This document shows, in pieces, positions 6,657-11,321 of a stretch of 11,321 nt of DNA (position 1 is the first letter of the stretch; each line of letters opens with the position of its first letter). The position numbers and the translations under genes were made by a program. Source of the stretch: an uncultured Curvibacter sp. (GTDB taxonomy: Bacteria > Pseudomonadota > Gammaproteobacteria > Burkholderiales > Burkholderiaceae); contig CAMLNH010000051.1 in the NCBI GenBank assembly GCA_946481355.1, forward strand, positions 1 to 11,321. The letters run 5' to 3'. Below the pieces are notes generated by a model. It made no database searches and was not told the DNA's origin. It saw nothing but the letters and a program-made list of their open reading frames with translations.

Positions 6657-7770
6657 GAATAGCGGTGAAAAACTCTATATCTGGCAGCAAACCGACTGGC
6701 CCCACTGGCGCTACGACCTGCCGCGCCTGGCGCCTTTGCTGGCGCAAGCCCATCAGGCGCAGGGCCGGCTGCTCGGGCGCATGCATGACCTGGGCTTGGG
6801 CCTGCGGGAGCAGGCGGCGCTGGGCGCGCTGACCGAGGACGTGCTCAAGACCAGCGAAATAGAGGGCGAGCTGCTCAACCCTGACACGGTGCGCTCCTCC
6901 GTGGCGCGCCGCCTCGGCGTGGACATCGGCGCCCTGGCGCCAGCGGACCGCCACGTAGATGGCGTGGTGGACATGGTGCTCGACGCCACGCAGAACGCGC
7001 AGGCCTCGCTGAGTGCCGAACGGCTGTTTGCCTGGCATGCCGCCCTGTTCCCCACCGGCCGCAGCGGACTGGCAAAACTGCGCGTGGGAGCCTGGCGCGA
7101 CGACGCCCACGGCCCCATGCAGGTCGTCTCGGGCCGGCTCGACCGCCAGACCGTGCACTACCAAGCCCCTCCCGCCGCGCTGCTGGACGCCGAGATGTCG
7201 GATTTCCTGCTCTGGTTCAACACGGTGCAACCCGATGACCCGCTGATCCACGCCGGTCTGGCCCACCTGTGGTTCGTCACTGTCCACCCCTTTGAAGATG
7301 GCAACGGCCGTATCGCCCGTGCAATTGGTGACATGGCGCTGGCGCGCGCCGAACCCGCGACGCAGCGCTACTACAGCCTGTCCGCCCAGATCCAGCGCGA
7401 ACGCAAGGACTACTACGAACTGCTGGAGCGCACACAGAAAGGCAGCTTCGACGTCACCGACTGGTTGAGCTGGTTCCTGGGCTGCCTGCTGCGCGCCCTG
7501 CAAGGCGCCGAAGCCACGCTGGACGCCGTGCTGGCCAAGGCGCGCTTCTGGCAGCGCTGGGCCGGCACGCCCATGAACGAACGGCAGATCAAGCTGCTGA
7601 ACCGCCTGCTCGACGGCTTCGATGGCAAGCTCACCAGCAGCAAGTGGGCCGCCATCGCCAAATGCTCGGCCGACACGGCCTTGCGTGACATCAGTGATCT
7701 GGTGGGGCGCGGCGTGCTGGTGAAGGCCGAGGCCGGGGGCCGCAGCACACACTACGAACTGGCGCCCTGA
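6655..7770 (+). CDS. fic: Class II Fic family protein (AMP transferase)
   Basis: Fic enzymes usually transfer AMP from ATP to a hydroxyl side chain of a target protein. The 371-residue product begins with a DUF4172-type region (IWQQTDWPHWRYD, 9-21). TSEIEG at 66-71 is the inhibitory (S/T)xxxE(G/N) motif. Its position before the catalytic core makes this class II, and E70 is predicted to block productive ATP binding. The active-site loop HPFEDGNGRIAR (211-222) is complete, with catalytic His211. The flap PMQVVSGRLDRQTVHYQAPPA precedes it. A winged helix-turn-helix lies at about 305-371. The length matches Shewanella SoFic-type proteins. The ATG at 6655 is chosen because homology begins there; a GTG at 6607 lies within the upstream inverted repeat and has no ribosome site. 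No antitoxin gene is adjacent, as expected for an enzyme with built-in inhibition. The target is unknown. Confidence 0.93.
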   Translation: MNSGEKLYIWQQTDWPHWRYDLPRLAPLLAQAHQAQGRLLGRMHDLGLGLREQAALGALTEDVLKTSEIEGELLNPDTVRSSVARRLGVDIGALAPADRHVDGVVDMVLDATQNAQASLSAERLFAWHAALFPTGRSGLAKLRVGAWRDDAHGPMQVVSGRLDRQTVHYQAPPAALLDAEMSDFLLWFNTVQPDDPLIHAGLAHLWFVTVHPFEDGNGRIARAIGDMALARAEPATQRYYSLSAQIQRERKDYYELLERTQKGSFDVTDWLSWFLGCLLRALQGAEATLDAVLAKARFWQRWAGTPMNERQIKLLNRLLDGFDGKLTSSKWAAIAKCSADTALRDISDLVGRGVLVKAEAGGRSTHYELAP

Positions 7771-7820
7771 TCGCAGGGCGGATCTTCTGGGCCCTCGTCC
7801 GGGCGGGCCGCCGACCCGTC
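7771..7820. other. Convergent gap between fic and the DUF805-like gene
   Basis: Fifty GC-rich bases between two converging stop codons. GGCCC (7790-7794) can pair with GGGCC (7805-7809), but no T-tract follows in either direction. It may be a weak bidirectional terminator. Confidence 0.3.
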
Positions 7821-8243
7821 CTACATCAGCCGCGCCGCCATGACGGCCACGAACCAGGGCAAGACCAGGGCGACCAGGGACCAAAGCCAGACCGCCAGCG
7901 TGACGGCGGGTGCGGGCGGGCCCCAGGCGTTGTCGCCAGGCTGACCGCTCTTGAACAGAAGGTAGCCCAGGTACAGCAGGACCATGGGCCCCAGGCCGGC
8001 ACTGAGCACGAGCCCCGCGAGCGAGGCCAGGGCCTTCCACCCCAGGTCTCGGCCCCGCCGGATCACCGCCACGCACAGGGCTAGCCCACCCGCTGCGGCC
8101 AGCACCAGCAGCACCGGCACGGCCCGCTCCGTCCCACCCGAACCGCTGGTCGCCAGGTGCAGGCCATAGAGCAGAAGGGCAAGCGCGTTCAGCGCCGGGA
8201 TCACGCCCAGCAGGAGGAAATGCAGACGGCTTGAGCGCAACAT
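7821..8243 (-). CDS. DUF805-like small membrane protein
   Basis: The 140-residue protein has about four membrane helices (near 8-28, 41-60, 72-96 and 113-136). Between the second and fourth lie RRGRDLGW (62-69) and GQPGDNAWG (100-108). These resemble the R-x-x-D-x-G-W and G-x-x-G-x-N-x-x-G signatures of DUF805 proteins, with the helices between them. The match is by pattern only and the family has no known biochemical role. GAGG lies eight bases before the ATG. The gene starts 42 bases after the stop of the flavin reductase-like gene and is probably co-transcribed with it. Confidence 0.65.
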   Translation of the reverse strand: MLRSSRLHFLLLGVIPALNALALLLYGLHLATSGSGGTERAVPVLLVLAAAGGLALCVAVIRRGRDLGWKALASLAGLVLSAGLGPMVLLYLGYLLFKSGQPGDNAWGPPAPAVTLAVWLWSLVALVLPWFVAVMAARLM

Positions 8244-8285
8244 GGTGATGACCTCGGCGTTGTTGTTGGAAGTAGGCGCAGGCGT

Positions 8286-8828
8286 TCAGACCCCGGCGGG
8301 CAGCTTGGAACGCATGGCCCGGCGCCGGTCCAGCTTGCGGCCGTCGGCGATGAAAGTGCCGTCACCCACGGCGTGCAGCATGCGCCGCTCCTTGCGCGTG
8401 GCGTCGATCCAGGCGGCCACGCCCTGCAGGAAGACGACGCCGTGCTTCTTGTTGTAGTCGATCAGTTGGCACTCGATGTTCGCCAGGCATTCCTTGATCA
8501 GCGGCGCCTGGACCTGGCCGGCTGGCAGCGGCGTGAGCTTGAACTTGGCGAACTTGTCCGTGTCGGCGCCCGAGCAGGTGCCGATGCCCACCACCTGATC
8601 CAGCAGGTCCACCGTGGGGATGGCGATCACGCACTCTTTCGTCTTGCGCAGCGCGGCAAAGGAATGGTTCCAGGGCCCGGTGGTGAGGGCGAACACCGGC
8701 GTGAAGTCCACGACCATCGTCCAGGAGATGGTCATGATGTTGGGCTGCTGGCCGTCATGCGTGGTGACGAGCACCACGGGGCCGGGTTCGAGCAGGGTGA
8801 AGGCTTTGTTGAGAGGAAGCTTTTTCAT
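8286..8828 (-). CDS. Flavin reductase-like (FMN-binding split-barrel) protein
   Basis: The 180-residue protein belongs to the flavin reductase/flavoredoxin family, which binds FMN in a dimeric split barrel and passes electrons from NAD(P)H or a redox partner. The evidence is the opening LLEPGPVVLVTTHDG (12-26), then PNIMTISW (29-36), the segment TGPWNHSFAAL (49-59), and a typical mid-region with NIECQLID before the last strands. The ATG at 8828 is preferred to the GTG two codons upstream, with GGGAAG nearby as a ribosome site. Its substrate and redox partner cannot be named from sequence, and no monooxygenase gene sits beside it. It lies at the left edge of the AT-rich islet but has the GC-rich composition of the host chromosome. 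Confidence 0.85.
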   Translation of the reverse strand: MKKLPLNKAFTLLEPGPVVLVTTHDGQQPNIMTISWTMVVDFTPVFALTTGPWNHSFAALRKTKECVIAIPTVDLLDQVVGIGTCSGADTDKFAKFKLTPLPAGQVQAPLIKECLANIECQLIDYNKKHGVVFLQGVAAWIDATRKERRMLHAVGDGTFIADGRKLDRRRAMRSKLPAGV

Positions 8829-9018
8829 GGCCACTTCCCGTCATCACTTAGCTGCGATGCCACAGGCTACACGATATATCTGATGACGACGCCAAGACGC
8901 CGAGCCATCCATTCATCTCTGAAATACAGGCTTATGCTGGTCGTCGCAAAGAAGTGAAATGGAACTTCTTGCTATCTCAGTGATGGGGCGCCATATCACC
9001 CACGGCAGCAGAAACGCA
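8829..9018. other. Intergenic region with clustered inverted repeats
   Basis: No gene is supported in these 190 bases. The left part is upstream of the flavin reductase-like gene and includes the direct repeat GACGCC-aa-GACGCC (8888-8901), without a clear promoter. The right part holds inverted repeats downstream of the 77-residue gene. Confidence 0.5.
8946..8972. repeat. Long inverted repeat at the left edge of the islet
   Basis: GCAAAGAAGT (8946-8955) and ACTTCTTGC (8964-8972) pair with a single bulged A around an 8-base loop. Seven contiguous pairs (AAGAAGT/ACTTCTT) are perfect. There is no T-tract. Its function is unknown. Confidence 0.6.
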
Positions 9019-9030
9019 TCAACGATGCGT
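8980..9030 (-). terminator. Two hairpins at the end of the islet operon
   Basis: ACGCATC (9014-9020) and GATGCGT (9024-9030) form a perfect 7-bp stem with a 3-base loop. On the minus strand it contains the stop codon of the 77-residue gene and is followed by TTTCTG. A second hairpin at 8980-8999 (GTG, ATGG and their complements with a 2-base bulge) follows. Together they could end the operon transcript or protect its 3' end. The T-tract is short, so this is a moderate call. Confidence 0.4.
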
Positions 9031-9252
9031 ATATGCATCTGCACGCCCGAGCATCAAGTACGTAAGCCTGCTGAGTAACGGACGTTGTTTTGCATGAGAA
9101 ACGAAGTGTTCCACTGCTGCATATCCGGTGTCACTCGGAATGACCCCAGAGTTAATCCGCCCGACAAATCGAGCGATGCCGATCTGTTCAATCATCTGCT
9201 GGAGTTCTTTATCGTACGCGGCGAGGTCAGCTTCGGAATATACGTTCTTCAT
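9019..9252 (-). CDS. 77-residue protein coupled to the GAF-like membrane protein
   Basis: I do not recognise this protein. It has no signal peptide or membrane helix. The N-terminal half is likely helical (YSEADLAAYDKELQQMIEQI, 5-24), followed by a short segment with GRINSGVIPSDTGY and a basic second half (HAKQRPLLSRLTYLMLGRADAYTHR). It is believed to be real: its ATG overlaps the upstream stop as ATGA (9249-9252), GGAGG lies five bases before the start, and composition matches the upstream gene. Such coupling usually means the two products interact or are needed in fixed ratio. It could be a partner, regulator or small effector of the membrane sensor. Confidence 0.7.
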   Translation of the reverse strand: MKNVYSEADLAAYDKELQQMIEQIGIARFVGRINSGVIPSDTGYAAVEHFVSHAKQRPLLSRLTYLMLGRADAYTHR

Positions 9253-10322
9253 TTGGCCTCCAATCCAACCCGGGGGGCTGTACGGCTGAGCAGTTGCTCA
9301 ATGATCGCAATATAGGGCATGGACCGGCTAAAGGCAACATCAGCAAATCCACCTACGCCCTTTTTATGGTCTCCCCAACGCCAAAACCGATACGGCTTTG
9401 AACTGTGCACACAAATGACCCCCGCGCAGCTATCGATTACTTGTAACACGCCGTGCTGCCCATGTGGAGGCTCCGTCTTTTGCGAGCAAACAATCGGCAT
9501 GTACAACACACTTCTGTAGTCAACATCGGGACTGCCCCAAACAGTTATCCGTTTAGGAGGAAATGGATTTCCACTTTTCGTGAAATCATGCTCAGCAAAA
9601 CTCCTGCCCTCAAGTGCGACGTAGTAAGCCACGAATTTTTTTGAGTCTACAGGTCTACGCACCTCATCGTGATTCGCTGTACGAGAGCGCACCTGCATCT
9701 GATTGCCTTGCGCATCACAGAACTCCAACAGAGTAACGTCCGTCACTCGCTGCCCAGAGGCATCTCCAATCAGCAAGGCCATTTCCTCACGAAGCGCTAG
9801 CAACGTCAGTCGAATTGCGTCATCTGTTGCCTGTGCTTGCAACGGATTCTGAATCGGCAGCTTCTTAATTGCTGCGGTCAGATCAAAAAATGGTGAGTGA
9901 TGTCCGATCTTGGCTTGTTTTCCCAGAGCATCAAGAAGCTTCGGCAAGCCAACAACCAGCAACGCGATCAGGCCGAGCACTACGTCAACTGAAGTAGCTC
10001 CTGCCACAGCATCAAGAACAAAACCCACGCCTCCGGCAATGGAGCCATCCGTCATATTCGGATGTGTGGCGGAAGTAACCGAAGAAACTCGACGGACCAG
10101 TAGAGGGAAAAGAGCCGTCAAGATGACGATGCAGACTCGAAGGAGAAGTGCCAACACGCTAGCAAAGGTGACTGAGGATAGTGTCCCAATCACCGACGGT
10201 ATTGACTTGTGGATCAGCCCACCAATTGCTTCAGCCCATCCGCCTTTCCCATAGATTCCACGGCGAACATATGCACGAGCTTGCTCGACTGTGGGTTGTT
10301 GCTTTTCTGTTTTTTTGAACAC
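9249..10322 (-). CDS. Membrane-anchored GAF-like protein of unknown function
   Basis: The 357-residue product has a basic N-terminus, a hydrophobic stretch at about 41-76 (one helix or a tight hairpin) and another membrane helix near 112-127. A soluble domain of about 155-290 follows. Its segments SVLYMPIV and GVLQVIDS are typical of the closing strands of a GAF domain, and TDDAIRLTLLALREEMALLIG would be its first helix. GAF domains sense small molecules, redox state or cyclic nucleotides. No kinase, cyclase, nuclease or HTH output domain is visible. The GTG at 10322 is preferred because AGGGGG lies six bases before it; an in-frame GTG at 10337 overlaps this site. Base composition is clearly lower in GC than the flanks, which suggests transfer. 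I found no named family. Confidence 0.7.
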   Translation of the reverse strand: MFKKTEKQQPTVEQARAYVRRGIYGKGGWAEAIGGLIHKSIPSVIGTLSSVTFASVLALLLRVCIVILTALFPLLVRRVSSVTSATHPNMTDGSIAGGVGFVLDAVAGATSVDVVLGLIALLVVGLPKLLDALGKQAKIGHHSPFFDLTAAIKKLPIQNPLQAQATDDAIRLTLLALREEMALLIGDASGQRVTDVTLLEFCDAQGNQMQVRSRTANHDEVRRPVDSKKFVAYYVALEGRSFAEHDFTKSGNPFPPKRITVWGSPDVDYRSVLYMPIVCSQKTEPPHGQHGVLQVIDSCAGVICVHSSKPYRFWRWGDHKKGVGGFADVAFSRSMPYIAIIEQLLSRTAPRVGLEAK

Positions 10323-10474
10323 TGCTTGCCCCCTCACACCCTTCGCAATCCAGAACCACAGCTACGCCAGAAGATCGCGACAAGTGCGTGTAGATTGTAT
10401 GACCGGACATGCCAAAAGGCCTACAACCGAGCACACAAACATGCTTCTTAAGCAGGGGGCTGATCCCATCTGAT
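10323..10474. other. Upstream region of the islet operon
   Basis: A gap of 152 bases. On the minus strand TTGGCA (10415-10410) lies 17 bases before TACACG (10392-10387), and a good -10 (TACAAT, 10399-10394) lacks a matched -35. Neither is convincing. TGCTT/AAGCA (10442-10454) is a small hairpin just after the acyltransferase gene and could be a weak terminator. Confidence 0.4.
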
Positions 10475-11321
10475 CTAGTCGAGCACCAGCAGATCGTTGA
10501 CTCGCGCTTTAAGACCTTCCAACTGCACCCGATCTGCAGGCTCCGGCGGCCCCACATTCAACCCCACCCGATTGAACAACCCACGCCGGAAGGGCCGGCT
10601 CATCGCCGTCGGCTTGCCGCCCACGAGTTCGATGCGGCTGAAGTAGGAGCCCCAGAGGTTGGTCAGCGCCATGGGCGCCACGGGCACGGGCTGCTGCTCC
10701 AGGATCTTCATGATGCCGCCCTTGAATTCCTGCAGCGTGCCGTCGCGGGTGATGCCGCCTTCGGGGAAGATGGCGAGCAGCTCGCCGTCTTTCAGCACTT
10801 CGACGGCGGCCTTGAGCGCAGCCTCATAGGCCTGCGGGTCTTCGCTCTTGGGGGCGATGGGGATGGCCTTGGCGAGCCTGAAGAGCCAGCCCAGCACCGG
10901 CAGCTTGAAGATGCGGTGGTCCATGATGAAGCGGATAAGACGCGGGCTTGCGGCCATGAGCAGCACCGGGTCGATGAAGCTCACGTGGTTGCAGGCCAGG
11001 ATGGCCGCGCCCTGCGTCGGGATGTGTTCGTCGCCCTTGATCTTGAAGCGGTAGATGAAGTGCGTGAGCAGCCAGGCGATGAAGCGCAGCAGGTATTCCG
11101 GCACCATCAGGAAGATGTAGATGCCCACCACGGCATTGGCCAGGCCCACGGCCAGGAAGACCTGGGGCACGCTGAAGCCCAGGGCCAGCATGGCGCCGGC
11201 CAGCACGGCGCTGACCACCATGAAGAGCGCGTTGAGGATGTTGTTGGCCGCGATGATGCGCGCGCGGTGTGTGGCCGGGCTGCGCAGCTGGATCAGCGCG
11301 TACATGGGCACGCTGTAAAGG
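10475..11321 (-). CDS. MFS transporter-PlsC acyltransferase fusion, C-terminal part
   Basis: About 282 residues are visible and the reading frame is open to the right edge, so the gene begins outside the window. The first 90 or so residues (from LYSVPMYALIQLRSPATHRAR through LMVPEYLLRFIAWLL) are the last helices of a major facilitator transporter of the lysophospholipid (LplT-like) type. The rest is a glycerolipid acyltransferase with the PlsC motifs NHVSFIDP (catalytic His and Asp), FPEGGITRDG and VPVAPMAL. The combination resembles Aas/LplT systems that import lysophospholipids and re-acylate them, here in one chain at the inner membrane. An internal ATG at 11305 is not a gene start, because transporter homology continues upstream of it. 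Its composition is GC-rich, like the rest of the host chromosome. Confidence 0.88.
   Translation of the reverse strand, partial: LYSVPMYALIQLRSPATHRARIIAANNILNALFMVVSAVLAGAMLALGFSVPQVFLAVGLANAVVGIYIFLMVPEYLLRFIAWLLTHFIYRFKIKGDEHIPTQGAAILACNHVSFIDPVLLMAASPRLIRFIMDHRIFKLPVLGWLFRLAKAIPIAPKSEDPQAYEAALKAAVEVLKDGELLAIFPEGGITRDGTLQEFKGGIMKILEQQPVPVAPMALTNLWGSYFSRIELVGGKPTAMSRPFRRGLFNRVGLNVGPPEPADRVQLEGLKARVNDLLVLD

Noticed and set aside
6535..8076. Minus-strand 513-codon frame opposite fic
   Set aside because: It runs antisense through the whole fic gene, whose catalytic and inhibitory motifs are intact, and its own translation shows no domain.
8878..10474. Direct repeat ATCTGAT near both edges of the AT-rich islet (8878-8884 and 10468-10474), as a possible target-site duplication
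   Set aside because: Seven bases can match by chance over this distance, and no integrase, transposase or terminal inverted repeat accompanies it.
10231..10557. Minus-strand 108-codon frame bridging the islet operon start and the acyltransferase end
   Set aside because: It overlaps two better-supported genes in another frame, has no ribosome site support and no recognisable domain.
1..11321. Search by eye for a CRISPR array, tRNA, rRNA, insertion sequence or classical toxin-antitoxin pair
   Set aside because: No regular spaced repeats, cloverleaf genes, transposase motifs or small antitoxin gene beside fic were found. The inhibitory helix of Fic is within the same chain.

Overview
The window is GC-rich chromosomal DNA with the codon usage and gene families of a betaproteobacterium. 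DUF2145 and DUF4153 proteins, a PhaA/Mrp-type antiporter and an MFS-PlsC fusion point to Burkholderiales, most likely Comamonadaceae. This placement is inferred from family resemblance; no marker gene is present. Most genes are on the minus strand. Only the fic gene is on the plus strand.

Layout, left to right: (1) positions 1-493, the 5' part of an Mrp/Pha cation/proton antiporter subunit A gene, reading out of the window. (2) 494-626, a gap with two strong hairpins. (3) 627-2795, a TonB-dependent siderophore receptor with a Fur-type operator over its promoter. (4) 2902-6445, a tight run of four envelope genes, in transcription order YiaA/B-family protein, secreted hypothetical protein, DUF2145 protein and DUF4153 protein. 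(5) 6446-6654, a divergent intergenic region. (6) 6655-7770, a class II Fic protein whose promoter, operator-like inverted repeat and start codon overlap. (7) 7821-8828, a flavin reductase-like gene followed by a DUF805-like membrane protein gene. (8) 8829-10474, a visibly more AT-rich islet with an overlapping two-gene operon: a membrane-anchored GAF-like protein and a 77-residue partner, followed by three inverted repeats. (9) 10475-11321, the 3' part of an MFS-PlsC fusion.

How the parts work: the receptor is an iron-uptake gene whose promoter geometry fits Fur repression. The YiaA-to-DUF4153 run looks like a co-transcribed envelope set of unknown purpose. The fic gene appears leaderless and self-contained, with its own HTH domain and an inverted repeat across its promoter. 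The AT-rich islet is the best candidate for something undescribed: neither protein is recognised beyond a GAF-like fold and membrane helices, the genes are translationally coupled, and base composition suggests acquisition between two conserved chromosomal genes. No tRNA, rRNA, insertion sequence, integrase or CRISPR array was seen.
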